DNA of 64,000 nucleotides from Streptomyces buecherae (GCF_014295035.1 NZ_CP060404.1:1158001-1222000); one strand, 5' to 3'; positions 9,664-18,144 are shown, counted from the first letter of the stretch. The notes: a model not told the origin generated them from the letters alone. Numbers and translations: made by a program.

Positions 9664-10896
9664 TCACGGGTGGGGCCGGTGCCCGCAGATCAGGAAGGCG
9701 ACCGCGCGGTCGCGCTCCGACCAGGCCCGGGCGTCCATCTCCATCGACTGGACCATGACGCACTCGACGCCGTAACCCCCGTCCGAGAGTGCCCTGCTGA
9801 TGGCTTCCGCCTGGTCACGGGTGGCGGCGTGGGTGACGATGCGTTCGGGGCGGCGGGCGGCGCACGCGGTGGCGACGGCCGCGCCCCCGCCCCCGATGCG
9901 GACCACGTCCGGCTCCGGCAGGTCTTCGAGTACCTGTGGCGCCGCGCCGTGCACCACGTGGAGTTGCACCTGGAAACGCCGACCGACGGCCGCGATCCGG
10001 CCACAGGTGTCCGCATCCTGGTCGACGGCGATGACCGCCGCGCCGAACCGGGCCGCCTCGACCGCGGCGGCCCCGCTGCCGGCGCCGATGTCCCAGACCA
10101 GGTCGCCCACGCGGGGACCGAGGCGGGCGAGTTGGCCGGCGCGCAGCCAGCGGGACTCGCCCTCGCCCCGGTCGGCGGCGGCGCCGTAGGCGGAGCTGGG
10201 CAGCGCCCAGCCACGGATGGCCGGCGGGTAGCCGGGGTCGCGGCCGGCGATCCAGCCGCCGCCCTGCGGGCCGCTCGGGGCGGTGGTCTGGCCCGCGCCG
10301 CCGATGACGATGACGACGTTCGGATCGCGCCACGTGTGGTCGGCGACCTTGTCCGAGGTGAGCACGGTCATCCGCTCGTGCTCGGTGCCCAGCGCCTCGC
10401 AGATGACGAACGTACGGTGCACGGGGCCGAGCAGCAGGGCCAGTTCGGCGGGGCCCGCGCCGGGCGAGGTGAGGACGGCGACCTTGGGGTGGGCCCGGCA
10501 GACGTTGACCGCCCGGCGCAGGTCGCGGCTGTGGGCGCTGACGACCTGGGCGTCGTCCCAGGGCATGCCGGCGCGGGCGAAGGCCGCGGCGACGGCGGAG
10601 ACGGCCGGGACCACCTCGACCTCGAGACCGTGCTCGGGGGCGCGCAGCGCCCGGACGACGCCGAAGAACCCGGGGTCGCCGTCGGCGAAGACCACGGCCG
10701 AGCCCCGGTGTCCGGCGATGCGGCGGGCGGCCAGGTCGACGCTGCCGAGTCGGATGCGTTCGGCGCCGGGCGGGACCTCGGGCAGGGCCAGGTGGTGGGC
10801 GGCGCCCGCGACCAGCGTGGCGGCGGCGACGGCGGAGCGGGCCGCGTCTGTCAGGGGGGAGCCGTCCCATCCGATCACCGTGACGCGGTCGGCCAT
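9664..10896 (-). CDS. cobL: Precorrin-6Y C5,15-methyltransferase (decarboxylating), CbiE-CbiT fusion
   Basis: The protein has 410 residues. Residues 1 to about 200 are the CbiE-type corrin methylase (VTVIGWDGSPL, FADGDPGFFGVVRAL, VPAVSAVAAAFARAGMPWDD). Residues about 230-400 are the CbiT-type SAM methylase/decarboxylase (LVWDIGAGSGAAAVEAARF, AVDQDADT). It methylates C5 and C15 of the corrin ring and removes the C12 acetate carboxyl. It precedes bluB-cobT on the same strand with a 210-bp gap, so the two may or may not share a transcript. ATG 10896 has AGGAG about 10 nt upstream. Confidence 0.9.
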   Translation of the reverse strand: MADRVTVIGWDGSPLTDAARSAVAAATLVAGAAHHLALPEVPPGAERIRLGSVDLAARRIAGHRGSAVVFADGDPGFFGVVRALRAPEHGLEVEVVPAVSAVAAAFARAGMPWDDAQVVSAHSRDLRRAVNVCRAHPKVAVLTSPGAGPAELALLLGPVHRTFVICEALGTEHERMTVLTSDKVADHTWRDPNVVIVIGGAGQTTAPSGPQGGGWIAGRDPGYPPAIRGWALPSSAYGAAADRGEGESRWLRAGQLARLGPRVGDLVWDIGAGSGAAAVEAARFGAAVIAVDQDADTCGRIAAVGRRFQVQLHVVHGAAPQVLEDLPEPDVVRIGGGGAAVATACAARRPERIVTHAATRDQAEAISRALSDGGYGVECVMVQSMEMDARAWSERDRAVAFLICGHRPHP

Positions 10897-11095
10897 CTGT
10901 GTCAGTCTCCTGGGCTGTGATCGCGGACCCCGCGGCGTACTTGGGAGAGCGGTCGCGCGGGGAGGGCGTGAACGGGGTCGTGCGGGCCGGGCAGCGGAGC
11001 GCGTACGGGCCGGCGCTACCGAGCCGTGGGCGGCGTGGCAGGCGGGGTCACGGTGAGCGTACCTCCGACTGGTCCAGACCGGTGGTGCGGGTTGC

Positions 11096-11734
11096 TCAGC
11101 GCCAACTGGGCAGCGTGGCGTAGCCGGAGTCGTCGATGTGTTGTCCGGGGCCGCCGTCGAGGTCCTCGGGGAGCAGGCTCCAGACGATCAGGTCAGTGCG
11201 GATGTCGGCCCAACCACCGTCCTCGGTGCGCGAGCGGGCTATCCACGCGTTGCGCAGCACGCCCTCGCTGATGCAGCCGATCTTCTGGGCGACCTGCTGG
11301 GCGGCGGTGTTGTCGGCGGCGGTGCGCATCTCGAGGCGCTCGAAGCGTTGGGAGCGAAAGAGCCAGTCGGCGACGGCGAGGACGGATTCGCTGGCGTATC
11401 CCTCGCCCCTGGCCCAGGGGGCGGTGATGTAGGCGATCTCGGTGGAGAGGGTGCGCCAGTCGGTGTGGAAGAGGGTGACGACGCCCACCAGGCGCTGGGT
11501 GAGGAACTCGGAGACCGCGAAGACGATGCCGCGCCCCTGCGTGCGCTCGACCGGGGCGCGCCGGGTGATCCAGTCGCGGGCCCGGTCGGCGGTGTAGGGG
11601 TGGGAGACCGAGGTCCAGGCCACGATCTGCTCGTCGTTCATCATCTCGGTCAGCGGGAGGACGTCGGCCAGCTCCAAGGGGCGCAGCTCCAGCCGGTCCG
11701 TACTGATGGATACGTCCGGAAAGGTGCGTGTCAT
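11096..11734 (-). CDS. GNAT N-acetyltransferase, RimJ/RimL type
   Basis: The protein has 212 residues and begins with the RimJ/RimL-like strand TDRLELRPLELADV. The GNAT core includes the substrate strand STEIAYITAPWARGEGYASESV and the acetyl-CoA loop, followed by NTAAQQVAQKIGC. It probably acetylates a protein or small-molecule amine; the substrate is unknown. ATG 11734 has GGAG 6 nt upstream and is preferred to the upstream in-frame codon at 11791. It is followed by cobL but has no evident link to cobalamin. Confidence 0.8.
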   Translation of the reverse strand: MTRTFPDVSISTDRLELRPLELADVLPLTEMMNDEQIVAWTSVSHPYTADRARDWITRRAPVERTQGRGIVFAVSEFLTQRLVGVVTLFHTDWRTLSTEIAYITAPWARGEGYASESVLAVADWLFRSQRFERLEMRTAADNTAAQQVAQKIGCISEGVLRNAWIARSRTEDGGWADIRTDLIVWSLLPEDLDGGPGQHIDDSGYATLPSWR

Positions 11735-11822
11735 GCGCTGCTCCAACGCGGAGAGATGTATGTGCCCGGGGCCGTCTGAGTGCACCAGCATGCAGCATGC
11801 GGCGGCTCATGTGCCAAGCGCG

Positions 11823-11859
11823 ACGGCCCCGCGCACGCCCGAGGGGTGCGCGGGGCCGT
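11823..11859 (-). terminator. Terminator hairpin of the metNIQ operon
   Basis: A perfect 14-bp inverted repeat (ACGGCCCCGCGCAC / GTGCGCGGGGCCGT) with a 9-nt loop begins 18 bp past the metQ stop. Confidence 0.8.
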
Positions 11860-11877
11860 GGTCGGCGAGGGCGTGGA

Positions 11878-12723
11878 TCAGCCCTTCGGGGCGCCGAACG
11901 CCGGGATGACGGCGCCCTCGTACTTGTCCTCGATGAACTTCTTGACCTCGGGCGAGTTCAGGAGCTTGGCCAGCTTCTTGACCCGCGGGTCGTCCTCCTT
12001 GCCCTTCTTGACGGCGAGGAAGTTGGCGTACGGGTTGTTCTCGGCCTTCTCCAGGGCGAGCGCGTCCGTGGCCGGCTTGAGCTTGGCGCCGATGGCGAAG
12101 TTGCCGTTGATGATGGCGGCGTCCACGTCGCCGAGGCGGGCCGGGATCTGCGGGGCCTCCAGCTCGGTGAGCTTCAGGCCCTTCTTGTCCTTGATGTCCT
12201 TCAGGGTGGCACCGCTGCCGACGCCCGGCTTGAGCTCGATCAGCCCGTTGTCGGCGAGCAGCTTGAGCGCGCGGCCCTCGTTGCTGACGTCGTTGGGCAG
12301 CGCGATCGAGTCGCCCGAGCCCAGGTCGGAGAGCTTCTTGACCTTGTTGGAGTAGAGGCCGAGCGGCTCGATCTGGACGTTGACGATCGGCACGATGTGG
12401 GTGCCGTTCTTCTTGTTGAACTCGTCCAGGAAGGGCTGGTGCTGGAAGAAGTTGGCGCCGACCTCACCGTTCTCGGTGGCGGTGTTCGGGAGGTTGTAGT
12501 CGTTGAACTCCTTCACCTGCAGCTTCAGGTCCTCCTTCTTCGCCAGGTTGTCCTTGACGAACTTCAGGATGTCGCCGTGCGGCGTGGGGCTCGCGGCGAC
12601 GATGAGCGCCGAGTCCTCGTCGCCGCTGTCCTTGGAGTCGGAGGGCGCGCTGCACGCGCTGAGGGCGAGGGCGGCCGCGGCGGCGACCGCGGCGGCGGCG
12701 GAGAGCTTGATGGTGTTGCGCAC
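11878..12723 (-). CDS. metQ: Methionine ABC transporter substrate-binding lipoprotein
   Basis: This NlpA/MetQ-family lipoprotein of 281 residues binds methionine outside the membrane. It has a basic N-terminus, a hydrophobic Ala-rich segment and the lipobox LSAC near residue 26. The mature protein shows the family features LIVAASPTPHGDILKFV, FNDYNLPN, FFQHQPFLDEFN and DVDAAIINGNFAI. The frame is open far upstream, but GTG 12723 places a signal peptide correctly and has AGAGG 8 nt before it. It is the last gene of the operon, 116 bp after metI. Confidence 0.9.
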   Translation of the reverse strand: MRNTIKLSAAAAVAAAAALALSACSAPSDSKDSGDEDSALIVAASPTPHGDILKFVKDNLAKKEDLKLQVKEFNDYNLPNTATENGEVGANFFQHQPFLDEFNKKNGTHIVPIVNVQIEPLGLYSNKVKKLSDLGSGDSIALPNDVSNEGRALKLLADNGLIELKPGVGSGATLKDIKDKKGLKLTELEAPQIPARLGDVDAAIINGNFAIGAKLKPATDALALEKAENNPYANFLAVKKGKEDDPRVKKLAKLLNSPEVKKFIEDKYEGAVIPAFGAPKG

Positions 12724-12839
12724 GAAGAGTGCCTCTTTCTGGACGGATTCCAACCACTGGCTGTCGCGAGTGGTACGCCCGGCAAAGGGTCCGGGCTGGC
12801 GTGGGGACGGGGAGAGCGGTGTGGCGCGGGGGCAGCGGG

Positions 12840-13775
12840 TCAGCCGGTCCGTGGCTGGGCCGATGCCGTGGGCTCGTCGTCGGGCCGGCCGGCGCCGGGC
12901 GCCGTGGCGGCCTCGGGTTCGGCCTTGGTCACGACCGTCTGCTCGGCCGTGGCGGGGGCCTCGGTGGTGGCCTCGGCCGCCGTCGCGGGGGCGGTGCCGG
13001 CGGTGGCGAGCGCGGCGCGGTCGGCGACGTCGGGCGTGGCGGCCTTCGGTGCCGTGGCGTCGGGGGCCTTGCGCGGCCGGGGCAGCCGCAGCCAGCTCGC
13101 GCCGGCGGGGATGGTGCCGGTGCGGCGGCCGATGACGCGAACCACCACGTCGCCGATGAACTGCACGATGGTGACCACGACGACCAGCAGGATGACGGTG
13201 ACCAGCATCAGTCGGTCGTCCGAGCGCTGGTAGCCGTTGACGATCGCCAGGTTGCCCAGGCCGCCGCCGCCCACCGCGCCGGCCATCGCCGAGTAGCTGA
13301 TGAGCGTGATGACGGTGGTGGTCAGGCCCGCGATCAGGGACGGCAGCGCCTGCGGCAGCAGCACCTTGAAGACGATGGTCCAGGTGCCGCCGCCCATCGA
13401 CTGCACGGCCTCGACGAGACCGCCGTCCACCTCGCGGATCGCGGTCTCCACCAGCCGGGCGAAGAACGGGATGGCGCCGATGGCCAGCGCGACCACCGCG
13501 GCGGTGGGCCCGATGGAGGTGCCGACGACGAAGCGGCTGAAGGGGATCAGCGCGACGATGAGGATGATGAACGGCAGCGAGCGGCCGATGTTCACGATGG
13601 CGCCGACGGTCTTGTTGACCACGACGTTCTGGAGCTGGCCGCCCCGGTCGGTGAGGACCAGGAGCACGCCGAGCGGCAGGCCGCCGAGGACGGCGTAGAC
13701 GGTGGACCACCAGACCATGAACAGGGTGTCGAGGCTGGCGTCGTTCAGCGCGGGCCACATCTCGGACCAGGTCAC
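12840..13775 (-). CDS. metI: Methionine ABC transporter permease
   Basis: This MetI-type permease has 311 residues. The first 215 or so form the five-helix BPD_transp_1 domain with the EAA loop (EAVQSMGGGTWTIVFKVLLP) and AMAGAVGGGGLGNLAI. An extra cytoplasmic tail of about 90 Ala/Pro/Glu-rich residues follows, which is longer than in most MetI proteins. The GTG start shares the 4-bp GTGA overlap with the metN stop, indicating translational coupling. Confidence 0.9.
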   Translation of the reverse strand: MTWSEMWPALNDASLDTLFMVWWSTVYAVLGGLPLGVLLVLTDRGGQLQNVVVNKTVGAIVNIGRSLPFIILIVALIPFSRFVVGTSIGPTAAVVALAIGAIPFFARLVETAIREVDGGLVEAVQSMGGGTWTIVFKVLLPQALPSLIAGLTTTVITLISYSAMAGAVGGGGLGNLAIVNGYQRSDDRLMLVTVILLVVVVTIVQFIGDVVVRVIGRRTGTIPAGASWLRLPRPRKAPDATAPKAATPDVADRAALATAGTAPATAAEATTEAPATAEQTVVTKAEPEAATAPGAGRPDDEPTASAQPRTG

Positions 13776-14848
13776 TTGGCACCCTCCTCGGCCGGGGCGG
13801 CGACGGCCCGCGCGGAGGCGGTCGACGCGGCGGGGGACGCCGCGCCGTCGGGCGCGACCTCGACGTGCAGACCCTGCTCGCGCAGGAAGCCGATCGGCAC
13901 CACATTCTCCTCGAACGAGCCGGGCAGTTCGATACGCATCCGGCCGACCTGGCGCCCGCCGATGGTGTCCATCGCCGCCCCGAGGATCGAGATGTCGATG
14001 TTGTACGTGCGCGCGAGCTGCGAGATGACCGGCTGGCTGGTGGCCTCGCCGAGGAACGTCACGTCCACGACGGTGCGGCCAGCGCCGGTGGCGTCGCCGC
14101 CGACCGGGAACAGCTCGCGCGCGAGCTCGGAGCCGGGGGTGGCGAGCAGTTCGGAGACGGTGCCGGTCTCCACGACCCGCCCGCCCTTCATCAGCGCGGC
14201 CGAGTCGCAGACGGTCTTGACGACGTCCATCTCGTGCGTGATGAGCAGCACGGTCAGGCCGAGCTGCTGGTTCAGGTCGCGCAGGAGCTGGAGGATCGAG
14301 CGGGTGGTCTCGGGGTCGAGGGCGGAGGTCGCCTCGTCGGAGAGCAGCACCTTGGGGTCGCCGGCCAGCGCGCGGGCGATGCCCACGCGCTGCTTCTGCC
14401 CGCCGGAGAGCTGCGCCGGGTAGGCCCTGGCCTTGTCGGCGAGGCCGACGAGGCCGAGCAGCTCGATCGCCTTGCGGGAGCGCTCCTTGCCGGATATGCC
14501 GAGGATCTCCAGCGGGAGTTCGACATTGCCCTGCACGGTGCGCGAGGAGAGCAGGTTGAAGTGCTGGAAGACCATGCCGATGCGGCTGCGGGCCTGGCGC
14601 AGCGCGGCGCTGGCGCGGTGGCTGTTGCCGGCGAGCGCGGTCAGGTCGGAGCCGGCCACGGTGACCGTGCCGGAGCTGGGGCGCTCCAGGAGGTTCACGC
14701 AGCGGATGAGGGTGGACTTCCCGGCGCCGCTCTGGCCGACGACACCGAACACCTCGCCCTCGCGGACGTGCAGATCGACGCCGTCGAGCGCGGTGACCTC
14801 GCGGCCTCGTGAGCGGTAGACCTTTGTCAGGCCCGTCGTGGTGATCAC
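13772..14848 (-). CDS. metN: Methionine ABC transporter ATP-binding protein
   Basis: The ABC ATPase has 358 residues. It shows Walker A (GQSGAGKST), the Q-loop (VFQHFNLL), the signature LSGGQKQRVGIARAL, Walker B (VLLSDEATSALD) and the switch His (LLITHEMDVV). Residues about 260-335 are the C-terminal NIL domain that senses methionine in MetN proteins. The GTG start at 14848 has only a weak GGAA upstream. Its 5' region contains a Cys/Met-rich mini-ORF, so attenuation is a plausible control. Confidence 0.92.
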   Translation of the reverse strand: MITTTGLTKVYRSRGREVTALDGVDLHVREGEVFGVVGQSGAGKSTLIRCVNLLERPSSGTVTVAGSDLTALAGNSHRASAALRQARSRIGMVFQHFNLLSSRTVQGNVELPLEILGISGKERSRKAIELLGLVGLADKARAYPAQLSGGQKQRVGIARALAGDPKVLLSDEATSALDPETTRSILQLLRDLNQQLGLTVLLITHEMDVVKTVCDSAALMKGGRVVETGTVSELLATPGSELARELFPVGGDATGAGRTVVDVTFLGEATSQPVISQLARTYNIDISILGAAMDTIGGRQVGRMRIELPGSFEENVVPIGFLREQGLHVEVAPDGAASPAASTASARAVAAPAEEGAK

Positions 14849-15065
14849 AGGGGGTTTCCGTCACTGTCGAGTGCGCGGCGGATGGAGTGCCGGCACGGGG
14901 CATTCATTGCGGAACACGGCATACGGAGTTCTCCGGCGAGCGCGGTCATCACTGTCCGGCTCCGGCTTCCGGCGGCGCGGGGCGCGTCTCGCGTCGTACG
15001 CGGTGCGCACGGACACGCTGCGGCGCGCGGTCTCGCTTCGGGGCGCGAGGCTCCGGCAGGGGCCC

Positions 15066-15110
15066 TCAGCGGTCACACATTCGACACATACAACGAGCAC
15101 CGGGCGTCAT
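15066..15110 (-). CDS. Cys/Met-rich leader peptide upstream of metNIQ
   Basis: This mini-ORF of 14 codons reads MTPGARCMCRMCDR, with three Cys and three Met codons, two of the Met internal. GAGG lies 5 nt before its ATG. It ends 217 nt before metN on the same strand. An in-frame ATG at 15152 would give 28 residues and sits about 7 nt after a TTTACT -10-like hexamer, so a leaderless longer form is possible. The region between the stop and metN can form several GC hairpins. By analogy with Cys-rich attenuator peptides known in actinobacteria, it probably links metNIQ expression to sulfur amino acid supply. Confidence 0.6.
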   Translation of the reverse strand: MTPGARCMCRMCDR

Positions 15111-15239
15111 GTTCGCCTCGGTCGCTGTGGCGCGGCTGCTCGTGGTGGTCATGCGGGCAAGTAAACCAGACACGCGCGTGGCTCGATCAAGCCTGTCCAA
15201 ATGGCGGACTCGTCCGGTCAAGGCGTGGACAGCGCGTGA

Positions 15240-15893
15240 TCATGGCCGTTCGTCGACGATCAATTCCAACCCATCGGCCCCGACCTGCACGGATACGCAC
15301 GAAAGATCCTTTATGACGGCGTCCGCGTGAAGATCGTCCACGGGTGTGGTTGTGGTCAAGGCCACGGTCCTCATGCCCGCGGCCCGGCCCGCCGCGAGCC
15401 CGGCCGGGGCGTCCTCGAAGACCACGCAGCGGGCCGGGTCCACGCCCAGGCGTCGCGCGGCCAGCAGGAAGGGCTCTGGGTCGGGCTTGCCGCGCCGCAC
15501 GTCGTCGGCGCAGACGAGCTGACCTGGCCGGATGCCCACCTCGGCGAGCCGTGCCGTGGCCACCCGGCGGTTGGCCGAGGTCACCACCGCCCAGCGGTCG
15601 GCGGGCAGGGCGGCGAGCAGGGTGGCGGTGCCGGGCAGCAGCGTCACGCCGCCGGCCACGTCCGCCGCCTCCAGCGCGTCGATGCGCGCCAGCGCGCCCG
15701 GTATCCGCTCGGCCGGCAGCAGGTCGCCGATGATGTCGACGGCGGGCCGGCCGTGCAGCTCGATCCGCGCGAACGCCTCGGCACTCACCCCGTACTCCCC
15801 TGCCCAGCGGGTCCAGCAGCGCCGCACCGAGGCCAGCGAGGAGACCAGGGTGCCGTCGTTGTCGAAGAGCAGGGCCGCCGCGGAGATCCTCAT
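15240..15893 (-). CDS. HAD-family phosphatase, sugar-phosphatase/phosphoglycolate type
   Basis: The protein has 217 residues. Motif I is LLFDNDGTLVSS near residue 9, with nucleophile and acid/base Asp. A small helical cap follows. Motif II is VVTSANRR, motif III KPDPEPF, and motif IV VVFEDAPAG. It belongs to HAD subfamily IA and probably hydrolyses a small phosphate ester such as a sugar phosphate; the substrate is not predictable. It lies just upstream of the metNIQ leader region on the same strand. Confidence 0.83.
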   Translation of the reverse strand: MRISAAALLFDNDGTLVSSLASVRRCWTRWAGEYGVSAEAFARIELHGRPAVDIIGDLLPAERIPGALARIDALEAADVAGGVTLLPGTATLLAALPADRWAVVTSANRRVATARLAEVGIRPGQLVCADDVRRGKPDPEPFLLAARRLGVDPARCVVFEDAPAGLAAGRAAGMRTVALTTTTPVDDLHADAVIKDLSCVSVQVGADGLELIVDERP

Positions 15894-16043
15894 GGCGGGC
15901 CAGCGTATGCGCTGCCGTGGGATGCCCGGATGGCGCCCAGGGGGCGCGGGCCGGGGCCGGGCCGGGGGCCATTAGAGTCGTCGCATGGCTGTCAATCCCT
16001 GTGTGCGCCCCCGTCTCGCGCGCACCCCCGAGCGGAGGTGCCG

Positions 16044-16412
16044 GTGTTCGACGCGCTGACGTGGGCGGTCAGTCTGACCGCACTGGCCCTCGCCGCGTGG
16101 TGCGGCCACGCCGCCTATCTCGACCAGCCGACCAAGGACTGGCACTTCATCGGCATGGCCGTGGTGACGGTGCTGGCACTGGCACAGCTCGTGATCGGGA
16201 TCGTCCGGCTGGCACAGGGGGACAAGCCCGACGACAGCACGACCGTCTTCGTGGCCTATCTGATCGGCTCCGCCTGCGCGATCCCCGCCGTCGGGTTCAT
16301 GTCGCTCTCGGAGCGGACCCGCTGGGGCTCGGTGACGGTCGCCGCGGGCGCGGTGGTGCTCGCGGTGCTTGAGGTGCGGCTGTGGGACGTGTGGGAGGGC
16401 GGCCATGCCTGA
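16044..16412 (+). CDS. Four-helix integral membrane protein, unknown
   Basis: The protein has 122 residues and about four hydrophobic segments (LTWAVSLTALALAAWCG, IGMAVVTVLALAQLVIGIV, TTVFVAYLIGSACAIPAVGF, SVTVAAGAVVLAVLEV). I know of no function. GTG 16044 was chosen because GGAGG lies 5 nt upstream; GTG 16038 would eat into that site. Its end overlaps the next membrane protein gene by 8 bp, so the two are probably translated together and may interact. Confidence 0.7.
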   Translation: MFDALTWAVSLTALALAAWCGHAAYLDQPTKDWHFIGMAVVTVLALAQLVIGIVRLAQGDKPDDSTTVFVAYLIGSACAIPAVGFMSLSERTRWGSVTVAAGAVVLAVLEVRLWDVWEGGHA

Positions 16413-16884
16413 GTCCGAGACGCCCGCGTCCGAGACCCCCGAGCCCGGGGCCGCCGGTCCGGCCGGCGCCGACGAGCCGGAGCGGCGCGGCCGACGCCTG
16501 GCGATCGGCGAGGGCCCGGGCCGCCTGCTCGTCCTGGTCTACGGCGTCTTCACCGTCGCCGCCGCCTCCCGCTCGCTCTACCAGCTCATCGCCCAGTACG
16601 AGGAGGCGCCGCTGGCCTACGTGCTCTCGGCCGTCTCGGCGCTGGTGTACGCGTTCATCACGGTCTCGCTGGTGCGCGGCGGCGAGGGCGCCCGGCAGGC
16701 GGCCCTGCTGTGCTGCGCGGCGGAACTGGTCGGCGTGCTCACCGTCGGCACCTGGACGCTGGTGGAACCCTCCGCCTTCCCGGACGCCACGGTCTGGTCG
16801 GACTACGGCATGGGCTACCTCTTCATCCCGATCTTCCTCCCGGTGACCGGCCTGCTCTGGCTGCGGCGGGCCCAGCGCGCCTAA
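16405..16884 (+). CDS. Integral membrane protein with Pro/Glu-rich N-tail
   Basis: The protein has 159 residues: about 40 N-terminal Pro/Glu/Ser-rich cytoplasmic residues, then about four transmembrane segments (LLVLVYGVFTVAAASRSLY, YVLSAVSALVYAFITVSLV, AALLCCAAELVGVLTVGTW, YLFIPIFLPVTGLLWL). It ends in a basic RRAQRA. ATG 16405 overlaps the preceding gene by 8 bp. Function unknown; the pair looks like a conserved Streptomyces membrane couple. Confidence 0.72.
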   Translation: MPESETPASETPEPGAAGPAGADEPERRGRRLAIGEGPGRLLVLVYGVFTVAAASRSLYQLIAQYEEAPLAYVLSAVSALVYAFITVSLVRGGEGARQAALLCCAAELVGVLTVGTWTLVEPSAFPDATVWSDYGMGYLFIPIFLPVTGLLWLRRAQRA

Positions 16885-16999
16885 CCGGCGGCTGAAGCTC
16901 CGGCCAGGGCTCGGCCAGCGGGATGCGGCTCAACCGTGGGCGCGCCACGGGCCGCCGGTGTCATGGACGCCGGCGCGCAGCGCGCGGTGTTCCGGGGGC

Positions 17000-17377
17000 T
17001 CATGGTCTCTCGTCGAGAATTCTCCGCACGTGGGCGGCTTTCCGGGGGAGGCTGTGCACCAGGGCGTTCCAGAGGATGCCGTGGTCGACGGCGCCGTAGC
17101 CGTGGGCGACGAGGTCGCGCATGCCTTTCATCGCACGCCACCGCACCTCGGGATGCGACGCCGTGAACTCGCCGTCGAGGCGGTTCACCGCCTCCCCGAT
17201 GCGGTGCAGGATCGCCTCGGCCGAGAGTCGGAGCATCTCATCGCCCTCGTAGGTGTCACGTCCGCGTGCGACGAGTCGGGCGCCGGTGGCGGCGAAGTCG
17301 AGGAAGTCGAGGAGGGTTTGACGGGTGCGTGCGTCCAGGGACTCCCGGTGGGGCGGTTCAGGCTGCACGGTGCTCAC
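17000..17377 (-). CDS. hepT: HepT-family toxin (HEPN RNase, DUF86)
   Basis: This all-helical HEPN-type protein of 125 residues carries the RX4HXY motif intact: Arg87, His92 and Tyr94 in RDLVAHGY. HepT proteins are ribonuclease toxins; their partner MntA AMPylates the Tyr of this motif and silences them. The GTG start overlaps the stop of the mntA-like gene by 4 bp (GTGA), so antitoxin is made first and the toxin is coupled to it. Confidence 0.82.
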   Translation of the reverse strand: MSTVQPEPPHRESLDARTRQTLLDFLDFAATGARLVARGRDTYEGDEMLRLSAEAILHRIGEAVNRLDGEFTASHPEVRWRAMKGMRDLVAHGYGAVDHGILWNALVHSLPRKAAHVRRILDERP

Positions 17378-17835
17378 AGGGGCTTGGCCTCGGCCGTGAT
17401 GGCGTCGTGGCTCCCGCGCAGGCCGCCCTCGCTGATGACGTCGACCTTGACTCCGAGGGTGTCCTCCAGATCCTGGGCGAGTTCGATCTGGTCGAACAGG
17501 GAGGCGTCGGGGGCGAACTTCACCAACAGGTCGAGGTCGCTTCCGGGGCGGTCCTCACCTCGGGCGACCGAGCCGAAGACCTTGACGCTCAGCGCCTTGT
17601 GGCGGGCGGCGAGCGCCTTCACCTCGGCTTTGCTCCGGGCCAGTGCGACGGACGCTCGCGGCTTGGCGGCGGCGGTGAGGCGTGCCAGCATCTTCGGCGA
17701 CGGTCGGCGGGTGCCGTTCTCGTAGGCGGCGATGTTGGGCTGGGCGACGCCGGACAGTTGAGCCAGTTCCCGCTGGGTCAGTCCGGCGGCCCGGCGCATA
17801 TCGACGAGCTGTGCTGGGGTGCTCTGAGATGCCAT
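17374..17835 (-). CDS. mntA: MntA-type nucleotidyltransferase antitoxin with N-terminal XRE HTH
   Basis: The protein has 153 residues. Residues about 7-57 are a Cro/CI-type helix-turn-helix (RRAAGLTQRELAQLSGV...IAAYENGTRRPS). Residues about 80-150 are a minimal nucleotidyltransferase with GS at 88-89, Asp100 and Asp102 (GSx10DxD), and a third Asp near 132. MntA enzymes add AMP to HepT. The HTH fusion suggests this antitoxin also represses its own promoter. ATG 17835 has a long purine-rich site (GAGAGGGGGGGG) about 5 nt upstream. Confidence 0.82.
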   Translation of the reverse strand: MASQSTPAQLVDMRRAAGLTQRELAQLSGVAQPNIAAYENGTRRPSPKMLARLTAAAKPRASVALARSKAEVKALAARHKALSVKVFGSVARGEDRPGSDLDLLVKFAPDASLFDQIELAQDLEDTLGVKVDVISEGGLRGSHDAITAEAKPL

Positions 17836-18144
17836 GGCGACCCCCCCCTCTCGATATCAACGATCTCGCGTATCGCCCGGCCCGCGCGGTAGCGGCCCGT
17901 GGTGGGTGAGAGGTCGCACGGGATGCGGCACCCCGTCGTGGCCCTCGTCCGGGCGCCGCCCGGCGAACGTCACGGCGGCCGGGCGGCCCGCGTCACGCGT
18001 GGGGCCGCGGCGGCCCGGCGTCCGTCGTCGTCAGGTGCGCTACCGCTGCCCAGCGTGCCGCACCGGCACCCGTCGGGCCGGCGGGTGTCGGCCCAACGGG
18101 TGACGCGGCGACGGGTGGGGGCACCGCCGGATTGAGCGGTGGTG
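17836..18144. other. Intergenic region upstream of mntA-hepT
   Basis: This 309-bp region lies between mntA and the end of a GNAT gene on the same strand. Apart from the AT-richer candidate operator at 17852-17875 next to mntA, it is GC-rich and I see no gene or RNA in it. Confidence 0.4.
17852..17875 (-). promoter_or_regulatory. Candidate operator/promoter of mntA-hepT
   Basis: A 24-bp AT-richer segment with inverted ends (CGATA ... TATCG) and an internal GATATC palindrome lies 17 bp before the mntA start. It is a reasonable autoregulatory site for the HTH domain of MntA. No binding data support it. Confidence 0.35.

Noticed and set aside
10897..10930. AGCCCAGGAGACTGAC before cobL, resembling the B12 box of a cobalamin riboswitch
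   Set aside because: The match is to the ribosome-binding stretch only, the box is imperfect, and none of the other conserved riboswitch helices can be drawn upstream.
14849..15065. SAM riboswitch before metN
   Set aside because: Several GC hairpins exist, but I could not place the conserved core of the known SAM classes; the Cys/Met mini-ORF is a better explanation.
14861..15100. 79-codon minus-strand frame over the metN leader region
   Set aside because: Arg/Pro-rich with no family resemblance and overlapping the mini-ORF in another frame; likely chance.
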